From Streptomyces wuyuanensis (GTDB lineage: Bacteria; Actinomycetota; Actinomycetes; Streptomycetales; Streptomycetaceae): 64,000 nt of DNA. The notes beneath the pieces are model-generated. The model saw only the letters and a list, made by a program, of their open reading frames with translations, ran no database searches and was not told the origin of the DNA. The stretch covers positions 1 through 64,000 of the forward strand of contig NZ_FNHI01000027.1 in the NCBI RefSeq assembly GCF_900103455.1, given 5' to 3'. Positions 42,444 through 51,446 of the stretch are shown in pieces; the first letter of the stretch is position 1, and every line of letters begins with the position of its first letter. A program made the position numbers and the translations under genes.

Positions 42444-42811
42444 GGGGTGACGATACGCGCTAATCGGACAAAATTCGTTTAACGCCCCATTTGCGGCGCG
42501 GCGTGCACGGCGGCGCCGCGACGGCGTGCACGGCCGGACCTGCGGGAGCCGCCCACCGCTGTCCGCGGGCGGTGCGCCGCGCAGGGGGCCGCCCACGGCG
42601 GACCCTCACGCGAGGGCCTGCATGGCCCTGCCGGCAACCGCGCCTGCGGACGGCGCCCACGGACGGATACGCGGGCCCGGGCGGCGTGTCCGCCCCGCCG
42701 CGGTCCGACTTCAGGCCGACCGCAGGCCGCCGCGACGGGAAGCGGGGACTCCGCCCGGCGCTCCCGAGCACGCCCACCGCGTGGCCGCGCGCCCGCGCAC
42801 CGGGCGCGGGG
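42444..42811. other. Intergenic region, AT-rich at its left end
   Basis: 368 bp between coaX and the hypothetical gene, both on the minus strand. The left end (about 42455-42492, with GGACAAAATTCGTTTAACG) is AT-rich and likely holds the promoter of the hypothetical gene. The rest is very GC-rich and shows no gene. Confidence 0.5.
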
Positions 42812-43609
42812 TCACATCCGGGAGACGTTCCGCTCGTAGACGAGGCGGAGGCCGATCAGCGTCAGCCAGGGCTCGTGCTCGTCGATCGCGGACGACTCAC
42901 CGAGGACCATCGGCGCCAGGCCGCCGGTGGCGATCACGGTCACGTCCTCCGGGTCGTCGGCCAGCTCGCGCTTCATGCGCTGGACGACGCCGTCGACCTG
43001 GCCCGCGAAGCCGTAGACGATGCCCGCCTGCATGGCCTCGACCGTGTTCTTGCCGATCACGCTGCGCGGACGGGCCAGTTCGATCTTGCGGAGCTGGGCG
43101 CCCTTGACGCCGAGGGCCTCGACCGAGATCTCGATGCCGGGGGCGATGACACCGCCCGCGTACTCGCCGCGGGCGCTGACGGCGTCGAAGGTCGTCGCCG
43201 TACCGAAGTCGACGACGATCGCCGGGCCCCCGTAGAGCTCGACGGCGGCGACCGCGTTGATGATGCGGTCCGCGCCGACCTCCTTCGGGTTGTCCATCAG
43301 GATCGGCACGCCGGTCTTGATGCCGGGCTCGACGAGCACGGCGGGCACGTCGCCGTAGTAGCGGCGGGTCACCTCGCGGAGTTCGTGGAGCACGGACGGC
43401 ACGGTGGCGCAGATCGCGATGCCCTCGATGCCGTCGCCCAGTTCCTCGCCGAGCAGCGGGTGCATGCCCATCAGGCCGTTGAGGAGCACGGCCAGTTCGT
43501 CGGCCGTACGGCGCGGGTCGGTGGAGACGCGCCAGTGCTCGACGATGTCCTCGCCGTCGAAGAGGCCGAGGACGGTGTGGGTGTTGCCGACGTCGATGGT
43601 GAGCAGCAT
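42812..43609 (-). CDS. coaX: Type III pantothenate kinase
   Basis: The 265-residue enzyme phosphorylates pantothenate in the first step of CoA synthesis. The ASKHA-fold motifs are present: MLLTIDVGNTHTVLGLFDG at the N-terminus, GADRIINAVAA, VDFGTATTFDAVSARGEYAGGVIAPGI and VIATGGLAPMV. Type III kinases need a monovalent cation and are not feedback-inhibited by CoA. It is the last gene of the DUF2520-panC-nadB-nadC-coaX operon, only 4 bp after nadC. The start is set by homology at ATG 43609. Confidence 0.95.
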   Translation of the reverse strand: MLLTIDVGNTHTVLGLFDGEDIVEHWRVSTDPRRTADELAVLLNGLMGMHPLLGEELGDGIEGIAICATVPSVLHELREVTRRYYGDVPAVLVEPGIKTGVPILMDNPKEVGADRIINAVAAVELYGGPAIVVDFGTATTFDAVSARGEYAGGVIAPGIEISVEALGVKGAQLRKIELARPRSVIGKNTVEAMQAGIVYGFAGQVDGVVQRMKRELADDPEDVTVIATGGLAPMVLGESSAIDEHEPWLTLIGLRLVYERNVSRM

Positions 43610-43613
43610 CGGA

Positions 43614-44639
43614 TCAGACCTCGGCCTCTCGCAGGTCGAGACCGATGTCGAGGATCGCGGAGGAGTGGGTGAGCGCTCCGACCGCGAGGTAGTCCACGCC
43701 CGTCTCGGCGTAGGCACGGGCGTTCGCCAGGGTGAGCCGGCCGGAGGACTCCAGGACCGCGCGCCTGTCGACGATCGCGACGGCCTCGGCGGTCTCCACC
43801 GGAGTGAAGTTGTCCAGCAGGATCAGGTCGGCGCCCGCGTCCAGGACCTCGCGGACCTGGTGGAGGGTGTCCACCTCGACCTCGACGGGCAGGTCCGGGG
43901 TGCCCAGCTCGGCCAGGGTCTCCCGAACGGCCTTGAACGCCTGGGCCACGCCGCCCGCGGCGATCACGTGGTTGTCCTTGACGAGGGCCGCGTCCGACAG
44001 CGACATGCGGTGGTTGACGCCGCCGCCGCAGCGCACCGCGTACTTCTCCAGGGCGCGCAGGCCCGGGGTCGTCTTGCGGGTGTCGCGCACGCGCGCACCC
44101 GTGCCTTCGAGCGTGTCGGCCCAGGCGCGGGTGGCCGTGGCGATGCCCGAGAGGCGGCACAGCAGGTTCAGGGCGCTGCGCTCGCCGGTGAGCAGGTCCC
44201 GGGTGCGGGCGGTGACGGAGAGGAGCTTCTGCCCCGGCTCGACGCGGTCGCCGTCCTCGACGTGCCGCTCGACCTCGAACTCGTCGGTGCAGACGATCGA
44301 GAGGACCGCCTCGGCGATGCGCAGGCCCGAGACGACGCCGGCCTCGCGGGCGGTGAAGTCACCGGTGGCGACCGCGTCCTCGGGGACGGTGGCGACCGTC
44401 GTCACGTCGACGCCGCCGTCGAGGTCCTCCTCGATGGCGAGGTGCGCGATGTCCTCGACCTGCACGGGGTCCAGGCCGGCCTCGGCAAGGAGTTCGGCGA
44501 GGGCGGGGTCGAGGCCGCACTCGTACACCTCGTCGCCGCAGCCGCAGTCGTCGCCGCAGCCCTGCTCTTCGGCGGCGCGGGCGCCGATCTGGATCAGCGG
44601 GACGTCCACGGGCTCCGGACGTTCTTCGGGCGTGCTCAC
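43614..44639 (-). CDS. nadC: Nicotinate-nucleotide pyrophosphorylase (quinolinate phosphoribosyltransferase)
   Basis: The 341-residue enzyme converts quinolinate plus PRPP to nicotinate mononucleotide. Core motifs are present: EEDLDGGVDVTT, ERSALNLLCRLSGIATATR, RDTRKTTPGLRALEKYAVRCGGGVNHRMSLSDAALVKDNH and VEVEVDTLHQVREVLDAGADLILLDNF. An unusual N-terminal extension of about 45 residues holds four Cys (28, 32, 34, 41; CGDDCGCGDEVYECG), which could bind a metal. GTG 44639 overlaps the nadB stop (GTGA) and follows GGGAGCC. Confidence 0.95.
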   Translation of the reverse strand: MSTPEERPEPVDVPLIQIGARAAEEQGCGDDCGCGDEVYECGLDPALAELLAEAGLDPVQVEDIAHLAIEEDLDGGVDVTTVATVPEDAVATGDFTAREAGVVSGLRIAEAVLSIVCTDEFEVERHVEDGDRVEPGQKLLSVTARTRDLLTGERSALNLLCRLSGIATATRAWADTLEGTGARVRDTRKTTPGLRALEKYAVRCGGGVNHRMSLSDAALVKDNHVIAAGGVAQAFKAVRETLAELGTPDLPVEVEVDTLHQVREVLDAGADLILLDNFTPVETAEAVAIVDRRAVLESSGRLTLANARAYAETGVDYLAVGALTHSSAILDIGLDLREAEV

Positions 44640-46429
44640 GGTTGCGGCTCCCTGTCGGCGGTGGGGGTGGGGACGGACGTGGGACGGACGGGCGGGAACG
44701 CCTCGCTCGGCGTGCGGCGTACGACGAGGCGGCGGTCGGGGGTGAGGCGCACGACGATATGACGGCGCCACCCGGCGTCGTCCCGCCCGGGGTGGTCCTC
44801 GCGCCAGTGGCAGCCGCGCGTCTCCGTCCGCTCGTGGGCGGCGGCGACCAGGACGCGGGCGACGAGCAGCAGGTTGGTGGCCTCCCAGGACTCGACGCCC
44901 GGCTCGGCGGCCTTGTCGAACTCCTCGGCGTCGTGCAGCGCGGACAGGTGCAGCGCCTCCAGCGCCTCCGCCGCCTCGTCCAGGCTCGCCGCGGAGCGCA
45001 GCACTCCGGCGCCGTTCGTCATGATCCGCTGGATCTCGCGCCGGGCCTCGGGCACGAGAAGCGGTACCGGGCCGCGGGAGCCGCCCTCCGCCGGAGCTCC
45101 GGTCCGTCCGGCCGGCCGGGCGTCCGCAACGGCCGCCGGGCCCGCCGGCCGGACGGAATCGGCCGCCGCCCCGGCCGCGTGCGTCTCCGCGACCGTCCTC
45201 GCGATGCGTTCCGCGAAGACGAGGCCCTCCAGGAGGGAGTTGGAGGCCAGCCGGTTGGCGCCGTGGACGCCGGTGCAGGCGACCTCGCCGCAGGCGTACA
45301 GGCCGGGAACGGTCGTACGGCCGTGGAGGTCGGTGCGGACGCCGCCCGAGGCGTAGTGGGCGGCCGGGGCGACCGGGATCGGTTCGGTGACCGGATCGAT
45401 GCCGTGGGCGCGGCAGGCGGCGAGGATGGTGGGGAACCGGTTCTCCCACATCTCGGCGCCGAAGTGGCGGGCGTCCAGGAGCATGTGGTCCGCGCCCTGC
45501 TCCTGCATGCGGCGCATGATGCCCTTGGCCACGATGTCGCGGGGGGCGAGTTCGGCGAGTTCGTGCTGTCCGACCATGAAGCGGGTGCCGGACGCGTCGA
45601 CGAGATGGGCGCCCTCGCCCCGCACCGCCTCGGAGACCAGCGGCTGCTGGCCCTCGGAGTCCGGGCCGAGCCAGAGGACGGTCGGGTGGAACTGGACGAA
45701 CTCGAGGTCGCTCACCTCGGCGCCGGCGCGCAGCGCGAGCGCGACGCCGTCGCCGGTGGACACCGGAGGATTGGTGGTGGCGGAGAAGACCTGGCCCATG
45801 CCGCCGGTCGCCAGGACGACCGCCGGCGCGTGCACCGCGCCGACGCCGTCGTGCTGGCCCTCGCCCATGACGTGCAGCGTGATGCCGGCGGTACGGCCCT
45901 TTTCGTCCGTCAGCAGGTCGAGCACCAGGGCGTGCTCGATGACGCGGACGGCGCCGTCGCGTATCGCCGTGACCAGCGCGCGGGAGATCTCGGCGCCCGT
46001 GGCGTCGCCCCCCGCGTGGGCGATACGGCGGCGGTGGTGGCCTCCCTCGCGGGTCAGCGCGATGTCGCCCGAGTCGTCGGTGTCGAACCGCGCCCCGGTC
46101 GCGATCAGCCTCCGCACCGCGTCCGGGCCCTCGGTGACGAGCGTGCGCACGGCTTCCTCGTCGCACAGCCCGGCACCCGCGACGAGGGTGTCGTCGCGAT
46201 GCTGCCCGGGGGTGTCGCCTTCGCCGAGCGCCGCGGCGATGCCGCCCTGGGCCCAGCGGGTGGAGCCGTCGTCCAGGAGCGCCTTGGTGACCACGACGGT
46301 GCGCAGGCCCTCGGCCGTGCAGCGGAGCGCCGCCGTGAGGCCCGCGACGCCCGAACCGACCACGACGACGTCCGCGTCGATGGCCCAGCCGGGGGCCGGG
46401 GCGTTCAGCCGTATACCGGTGCTCGTCAC
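44636..46429 (-). CDS. nadB: L-aspartate oxidase
   Basis: The 597-residue flavoenzyme oxidises aspartate to iminoaspartate for quinolinate synthesis. It shows the FAD site (DVVVVGSGVAGLTAALR), the TRWAQGGIAAAL substrate-loop motif, EFVQFHPTVLW, AAHYASGGVRTDLHGRTTVPGLYACGEVACTGVHGANRLASNSLLEGLVF, and the helical C-terminal domain. An Ala/Pro/Gly-rich insert (about residues 425-470) is lineage-specific. GTG 46429 overlaps the panC stop (GTGA). nadA, the quinolinate synthase, is not in this window. Confidence 0.95.
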   Translation of the reverse strand: MTSTGIRLNAPAPGWAIDADVVVVGSGVAGLTAALRCTAEGLRTVVVTKALLDDGSTRWAQGGIAAALGEGDTPGQHRDDTLVAGAGLCDEEAVRTLVTEGPDAVRRLIATGARFDTDDSGDIALTREGGHHRRRIAHAGGDATGAEISRALVTAIRDGAVRVIEHALVLDLLTDEKGRTAGITLHVMGEGQHDGVGAVHAPAVVLATGGMGQVFSATTNPPVSTGDGVALALRAGAEVSDLEFVQFHPTVLWLGPDSEGQQPLVSEAVRGEGAHLVDASGTRFMVGQHELAELAPRDIVAKGIMRRMQEQGADHMLLDARHFGAEMWENRFPTILAACRAHGIDPVTEPIPVAPAAHYASGGVRTDLHGRTTVPGLYACGEVACTGVHGANRLASNSLLEGLVFAERIARTVAETHAAGAAADSVRPAGPAAVADARPAGRTGAPAEGGSRGPVPLLVPEARREIQRIMTNGAGVLRSAASLDEAAEALEALHLSALHDAEEFDKAAEPGVESWEATNLLLVARVLVAAAHERTETRGCHWREDHPGRDDAGWRRHIVVRLTPDRRLVVRRTPSEAFPPVRPTSVPTPTADREPQP

Positions 46430-47424
46430 GAGGCGGCTCCGAAGGTCAGGGGGATGTTGTCGATCAGCCGGGTCGTGCCGACCCGCGCGGCGACGGCCAT
46501 GATCGCTTCGCCGGTGTGGTCGTCGGCGGCCTCGGAGAAGTCGGCCGGGTCGACCAGGGCGAGATAGTCGAGGACGAGTGGCGTCGAGGACTTGGCGGCC
46601 TCGTCGAGGACGGCGCGCGCCGCGGCCCGCACGGCGTCGGCACCGCCGCCGGGCTGGGCGACCGCGACCGCGTGGGCGTCGGCGGCCGCCCGGGCCTCGC
46701 CGAGCGCGGACAGCGCGGCGGCCCGGGCGTTGGAGGCGGGCGAGGACTCGGCCCTGGCGCGCAGGGCGACCTGTGCGGCGAGCCGGTCCCGGGCCGCGAA
46801 GAGGGCCCGGGACAGCGCGAGGGCGGTGTGGCGCTCCCCCGGCGAGAGGTAGCGGTTGCGGCTGGAGAGGGCGAGGCCGTCCGGCTCCCGCACGGTCGGG
46901 ACGCCGACGATCTCCACCGGGAAGTTCAGGTCCCGGACCATCCGGCGGATCAGGGCCAGCTGCTGGGCGTCCTTCTGCCCGAACAGCGCGACGTCGGGGC
47001 GGGTCAGGTGCAGCAGCTTGGCGACGACGGTCAGCATGCCGTCGAAGTGACCGGGCCGGGAGGCGCCTTCGAGGACGTCTCCCATGGGGCCGGCGGTGAT
47101 CCTGACCTGGGGCTCGCCGCCCGGGTACACCTCGTCGACCGGCGGGGCGAACACGGCGTCGGCGCCCGCCTCCGCCGCGGTCTTCAGGTCCGCTTCGAGG
47201 GTGCGCGGATAGCGGTCGAGGTCCTCGCCGGCGCCGAACTGCAGGGGGTTCACGAAGACCGTGACCACGACCTGGCCCTCCGGCCCGACCAGTGAACGGG
47301 CCGTGCGGATCAGGGTGGCGTGGCCGTCGTGGAGGGCGCCCATCGTCATGACCACCGCGCGGCGGGCCGGGGCCGCCGGGGCGAGGGCGTCGAGCTCCGC
47401 GGCGGTGCGCAGGGGCGTGATCAT
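46426..47424 (-). CDS. panC: Pantothenate synthetase (pantoate-beta-alanine ligase)
   Basis: The 332-residue ligase joins pantoate and beta-alanine with ATP. The HIGH-like adenylate-binding motif is MGALHDGHATLI, followed by VFVNPLQFGAGEDLDRYPRTLEAD, GHFDGMLTVVAKLL, FGQKDAQQLALIRRMVRDLNFPVEIVGVPTVREPDGLALSSRN and the KMSKS-like LSSRNRYLSPGER. It is longer than E. coli PanC because of an Ala-rich C-terminal insert (about 215-275). ATG 47424 overlaps the upstream gene by ATGA. Confidence 0.95.
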   Translation of the reverse strand: MITPLRTAAELDALAPAAPARRAVVMTMGALHDGHATLIRTARSLVGPEGQVVVTVFVNPLQFGAGEDLDRYPRTLEADLKTAAEAGADAVFAPPVDEVYPGGEPQVRITAGPMGDVLEGASRPGHFDGMLTVVAKLLHLTRPDVALFGQKDAQQLALIRRMVRDLNFPVEIVGVPTVREPDGLALSSRNRYLSPGERHTALALSRALFAARDRLAAQVALRARAESSPASNARAAALSALGEARAAADAHAVAVAQPGGGADAVRAAARAVLDEAAKSSTPLVLDYLALVDPADFSEAADDHTGEAIMAVAARVGTTRLIDNIPLTFGAAS

Positions 47425-48416
47425 CGGTCGTTCTCCCCGTCCGCGGTGTCGTCCGGGCCGTCCTCGCGGCCGCGGCCGTCCCCGGCGTCCGGGCCGTCCG
47501 CCAGGACGACCAGCAGGTCCTCGGCGAGCTCGGGCTTGAGCAGGCCGTGCGCGAGGGCGCGGTCCGCGGTCGCGCGGGCCATGGCCAGATACCCGGCGAC
47601 CATGCCCGGGGCGTGCTTGCGCAGTTCGGACACATGGGCGGCCACCGTCCCCGCGTCACCGCGGGAGACCGGCCCGGTCAGCGCGGCGTCGCCGGAGCGC
47701 AGGGCGTTGTCGAGCGCGGCGCCGAGCAGCGGGCCGAGCATCCGGTCGGGGGCGGAGACCCCGGCGGTGCGCAGCAGCTCCATGGCCTGGGCGACCAGCG
47801 TGACCAGGTGGTTCGCGCCGAGGGCGAGGCCCGCGTGGTACAGCGGCCGGTCGGCCTCCTCGATCCACTCGGGCTCCCCGCCCATCTCGATGACGAGGGC
47901 CTCGGCGGCGAGCCTCAGCTCCTCGGGCGCGGTGACGCCGAAGGAGCAGCCGGCCAGCCGCTGGACGTCCACGGAGGTGCCCGTGAAGGTCATGGCGGGG
48001 TGCAGGGCGAGCGGGAGCGCGCCGGCCCGGCGGGCGGGGTCGAGCACCGCCGTGCCGTACCGCCCCGAGGTGTGGACGAGAATCCGGCCGGGGCGCACGG
48101 CGCCGGTCTCGGCCAGGCCTTCGACCAGTCCGGGCAGCACGTCGTCGGGAACGGTCAGCAGCACCAGCTCGGCACGCGCGAGCACCTCCGCCGGGGGGAC
48201 CACCGGCACGTCGGGCAGCATCGAGGCGGCCCGGCGCACGGAGGCGTCGGAGACGCCGGAGACGGCCACGGGACGGTGGCCGGCGAGCCGGAGGGACGCG
48301 GCGAGGGCGGGGCCGACGCGGCCCGCACCGACGACACCCACGGTGAGGCGGGCCGGACGGTCCTTGGGGTCGACCGGCTCCTGTGCCGGTGGTGTTGCTG
48401 GCGATGGTGCGTTCAC
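47421..48416 (-). CDS. Rossmann-like DUF2520 protein, candidate ketopantoate reductase
   Basis: The 331-residue protein has an N-terminal NAD(P)-binding fold (LTVGVVGAGRVGPALAASLRLAGHRPVAVSGVSDASVRRAASML) and a C-terminal helical DUF2520 domain (LYHAGLALGANHLVTLVAQAMELLRTAGV). It heads the panC-nadB-nadC-coaX operon and overlaps panC by ATGA. PanG, a DUF2520-type ketopantoate reductase, is known in other bacteria from memory; position next to panC makes the same role plausible here, since no classical panE lies nearby. GTG 48416 follows GGAAGG. The catalytic assignment is inferred. Confidence 0.75.
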   Translation of the reverse strand: MNAPSPATPPAQEPVDPKDRPARLTVGVVGAGRVGPALAASLRLAGHRPVAVSGVSDASVRRAASMLPDVPVVPPAEVLARAELVLLTVPDDVLPGLVEGLAETGAVRPGRILVHTSGRYGTAVLDPARRAGALPLALHPAMTFTGTSVDVQRLAGCSFGVTAPEELRLAAEALVIEMGGEPEWIEEADRPLYHAGLALGANHLVTLVAQAMELLRTAGVSAPDRMLGPLLGAALDNALRSGDAALTGPVSRGDAGTVAAHVSELRKHAPGMVAGYLAMARATADRALAHGLLKPELAEDLLVVLADGPDAGDGRGREDGPDDTADGENDR

Positions 48417-48496
48417 GCGCGGCCTTCCGTTCCAGTCCGCAGGGGGTACCGGACGATTCTTCGCCATGCTACGCCAGCGTTTCGGCACCCTTCCGC

Positions 48497-48552
48497 TTGT
48501 CCACAGGCTGTGGAGACGGCACCGGGCCCGGGCGGAAGGGACCTGTGGACAA
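48497..48552. promoter_or_regulatory. Pair of inverted consensus DnaA boxes
   Basis: TTGTCCACA (48497-48505) and its reverse complement TGTGGACAA (48544-48552) are both exact matches to the Streptomyces DnaA-box consensus. A degenerate box, TGTGGAGAC (48509-48517, 7 of 9), lies between. They sit in the 173-bp divergent gap between the cofactor operon and the aldolase gene. They may titrate DnaA or tune the flanking promoters; they are not an origin, since no dnaA or dnaN genes or larger box array is present. Confidence 0.75.
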
Positions 48553-48589
48553 CGGCATGGGGCCGTCCGCCATGGGCGATGATCGCACC

Positions 48590-49864
48590 ATGACTCAGAA
48601 CGCGGAGCGGACGCTGCCCTTCGACGCCGGCGGGACGACCGCCGGCACGGGGAGGGCTGCCGGCGCGGACCCGCTCGGTGACTCGGAACGGCGCACGGAC
48701 CGGAGCGAGGAGGAGGGACGCCGCCGCAGGCTGACTGCCTGGCGGGCCTCCGACCGGCTGCTGTGGCGCGGCTCCGCGGACGGCCGGCTCGGCGAGCGGC
48801 TCGCGGCGCTGGCGGCCGACGCGGGTGCGGTCCACGACCTGGACGAACACGTGGACCTCTACGGCGACGGGGTCGTCGCCGCGCTGGAAGGACGCGTGGC
48901 CGCGCTGCTCGGGTTTCCCGCCGCGGCGTTCTTCCCCACCGGCACGATGGCGCAGCAGGTGGCCCTGCGCTGCTGGGCCGGGCGCACGGGCAACCGGACC
49001 GTCGCGCTCCATCCGCTCGCCCACCCCGAGGTGCACGAGCGGGGCGCGCTGGGGGCGGTCGGCGGGCTGCGCACCGTCCACCCGACCCGGGAGCCGCGGC
49101 TGCCGACGGCGGACGAGATACGCGGTCTGGACGAGCCGTTCGGCACGCTGATGCTGGAGCTGCCTCTGCGGGACGCCGGATTCGTGCTGCCGGAGTGGGA
49201 CGAACTGGTGGACGTCGTCGAGGCGGCACGGGAGTCGGACGCGGTGGTGCACTTCGACGGCGCGCGACTTTGGGAATGCGCCCCTCATTTCGGCCGTGAA
49301 CTGGACGAGATCGCCGGGCTCGCGGACAGCGTGTACGTGTCGTTCTACAAGTCCCTCGCGGGCCTGTCCGGCGCGGTGCTGGCCGGGCCGGAGTCCCTCG
49401 TGGAAGAGGCACGCGCCTGGCGCCACCGCTACGGCGGCCTGGTCTTCCAGCAGTACCCGGCGGCGCTGTCGGCTCTGCTCGGCCTGGAGCGGGAACTGCC
49501 CAGACTGCGGTCCTACGTGGCTCATGCGAAGACCGTCGCGGCGGCGCTGTCGACGGGTCTGGCGGAGGAGCCGGGCGTGCCCTGGTTCCGGGTGCATCCG
49601 GACCCGCCGCACACCCATCAGTTCCAGGTGTGGCTCCCGTTCGACGCCGATGCGCTGGACGAGGCGGGCCTGCGGCAGGCGGAGGAGACGGGCGTGACCC
49701 TGTTCCGACGCTGGTTCCCGGCCCCGTCCGGTCCTCCGGGCGTCAGCGTCACGGAGGTCACCGTCTCGGCGCCGGGGCTGTCGTGGACCGCCGACGACGT
49801 CAGGGCTGCCCTCGCGGACTTCATGGCGCGGGTACGGACCGGGGGCGAAGGGGGCCCCGGCTGA
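48590..49864 (+). CDS. PLP-dependent threonine aldolase/beta-eliminating lyase family protein
   Basis: The 424-residue fold-type I PLP enzyme has DLYGDGVVAALEGRVAALLGFPAAAFFPTGTMAQQVALRCWA, the Asp of VHFDGARLWECAPHF that contacts the cofactor ring, and the Schiff-base Lys in YVSFYKSLAGLSGAVLAG. This is the low-specificity threonine aldolase pattern, which cleaves threonine to glycine and acetaldehyde; a related substrate is possible. The N-terminal 50 residues are low-complexity. ATG 48590 (MTQNAER) is chosen, with in-frame ATG 48572 as alternative. The DnaA-box pair lies directly upstream. Confidence 0.85.
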   Translation: MTQNAERTLPFDAGGTTAGTGRAAGADPLGDSERRTDRSEEEGRRRRLTAWRASDRLLWRGSADGRLGERLAALAADAGAVHDLDEHVDLYGDGVVAALEGRVAALLGFPAAAFFPTGTMAQQVALRCWAGRTGNRTVALHPLAHPEVHERGALGAVGGLRTVHPTREPRLPTADEIRGLDEPFGTLMLELPLRDAGFVLPEWDELVDVVEAARESDAVVHFDGARLWECAPHFGRELDEIAGLADSVYVSFYKSLAGLSGAVLAGPESLVEEARAWRHRYGGLVFQQYPAALSALLGLERELPRLRSYVAHAKTVAAALSTGLAEEPGVPWFRVHPDPPHTHQFQVWLPFDADALDEAGLRQAEETGVTLFRRWFPAPSGPPGVSVTEVTVSAPGLSWTADDVRAALADFMARVRTGGEGGPG

Positions 49865-50225
49865 CGGCGGGGCGCCGGCGGCCCCGGCGGCCCGCTCCTG
49901 CGCCGCACCACGCCTCTGGAATCCCTCGACGCGCGCCGTCCGCGCGGGGAGGCCGGGCCGTGCTCGGCCGACCCGCTCGGTGCCGGCCGAGGCTCGCGAG
50001 GGGCGACGCCGCCCGTACGCGCGAGCGCGTACGGGGAACGACCGGGCCGTACCGGCCGGGAAGGGGCGGCACCTCGCCGTGCCCGGCCGCGCGAGAGCCG
50101 TCGAGCAGGTGGCGCCGTACGGTGCCCGTGCGCTTCGGGCCGGTACAGCCCCCTCCGGCGCCCGCCGCGCGTCGATTGACGAGGACCGTCAACCGGACGA
50201 CAGGCACCGTCCCGCACCGCGCACC
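49865..50225. other. Intergenic stretch, no gene seen
   Basis: 361 bp of very GC-rich sequence between the aldolase and the ArsR-type gene. The right end (about 50165-50225) presumably holds the promoter of the downstream gene. No motif, RNA gene or repeat was recognised. Confidence 0.5.
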
Positions 50226-51335
50226 ATGGGGACCGTGACCGTCACCATCGACATCGCGGGCCTCCCGCCCGAACGCATCGTCTTCGAGCCGTCGCCGCTC
50301 GCCGAGCTGGGCATGGCCCTGCACGCCCTGGCCGAACCGGGGCACCATCCGGGACTGCACGGCTGGGCGACGGCGACCGCCGCCGGATTGAAGCCGGACC
50401 TGGCCGACCGGCTGCACGAGGCCGACTTCCTCTGGACGTCGACCTTCTCGGACGTACTGATGCCGTTCTCCGGCATCCGCGGCGGCGACGGCCGCACCGG
50501 CGCGACGCTCGCCGAGGAGCTGGACCTGCTGGACCGGCTCGACGAGGAGCGGTTCCTGATGGCCGCGATGGAGTTCACCTGCTCCCGCTCGTACACCACG
50601 GGCGCCATGATCGAATCCGGGCGCGCCCTCGAGCTCGCCGCTTCCCGCGGGCCCAGGCAGCTGGGCTTCGCCCGCCGCATCCTCGACGACCCCGGGGCCG
50701 TACGGGCCTGGCTGCGACGGCTGTTCGAGGACTGCGACCAGGCGTTCTTCGCAGACACCTGGCGCCGGGTGGGACCGGGGCTGGCCGCCGACGCCCGGCA
50801 CAAGACGGAGCTGCTGCGCCGCAAGGGCCTCGGCGACGCGCTGCGCGACGTGTCGCCCGCGCTCTCCTTCGACGAGGAGCGGGGCCGGATCTGCGCGGAC
50901 AAGCTGAGCGACGGGAGGACGACCGCGGTCGACCCCGCCGTCGGGCCCGGCCTGACCCTCTTGCCGTCCCACTTCGGCTGGCCGCATCTGACGGTGCTGT
51001 ACGCCCCGGGCTGGCGGCCCGCCATCGCCTATCCGGTGGGAGCACCCGACCTGCCCGGCCCCGCGTCCGTCGAGATCCTCCAGCGCCGGATGGAGGCACT
51101 GGCCCACCCCCTGCGCATGCGGCTCTGCCGGAACCTGGGCCGGGCCTCGTACACCACCGGCGAGCTCGCCGAGACCCACGGCATCACCGCGCCGGAGGTC
51201 TCCCGGCATCTGTCGGTGCTCAAGCGGGCCGGACTGGTCACGACGCGACGGCGCGGCCGGTACGTCCTGCACCAGTTGGACGTGGCGGTGGTGGCACGGC
51301 TGGGAAGCGACTTCCTGGAGACGGTGCTGCGCTGA
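50226..51335 (+). CDS. ArsR-type regulator with large N-terminal domain (DUF5937-like)
   Basis: The 369-residue protein has a long N-terminal domain (about residues 1-275; VTVTIDIAGLPPERIVFEPSPLAELGMALHALAEPGHHPGLHGW...) of the DUF5937 kind by recall, and a C-terminal ArsR winged helix (RRMEALAHPLRMRLCRNLGRASYTTGELAETHGITAPEVSRHLSVLKRAGLVTTRRRGRYVLHQLD). No metal-binding Cys motif is seen in the recognition helix, so a small-molecule or protein signal is more likely. ATG 50226 is used; GTG 50235 is possible. Confidence 0.85.
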   Translation: MGTVTVTIDIAGLPPERIVFEPSPLAELGMALHALAEPGHHPGLHGWATATAAGLKPDLADRLHEADFLWTSTFSDVLMPFSGIRGGDGRTGATLAEELDLLDRLDEERFLMAAMEFTCSRSYTTGAMIESGRALELAASRGPRQLGFARRILDDPGAVRAWLRRLFEDCDQAFFADTWRRVGPGLAADARHKTELLRRKGLGDALRDVSPALSFDEERGRICADKLSDGRTTAVDPAVGPGLTLLPSHFGWPHLTVLYAPGWRPAIAYPVGAPDLPGPASVEILQRRMEALAHPLRMRLCRNLGRASYTTGELAETHGITAPEVSRHLSVLKRAGLVTTRRRGRYVLHQLDVAVVARLGSDFLETVLR

Positions 51336-51446
51336 AGCGGGTCCCCTGGGCGTGGCCGGAACCACCCGGTACGCCCCGCCGCAGTGGCTCCTACGCGGTC
51401 TGCGTCCCGCCGCCGAGCCGGCCGTCGGTCCGCAGGAGTACGACGG

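Noticed and set aside
48497..48552. A replication origin
   Set aside because: Only two exact DnaA boxes and one weak one, with no dnaA or dnaN and no box array; oriC in Streptomyces carries many more boxes.
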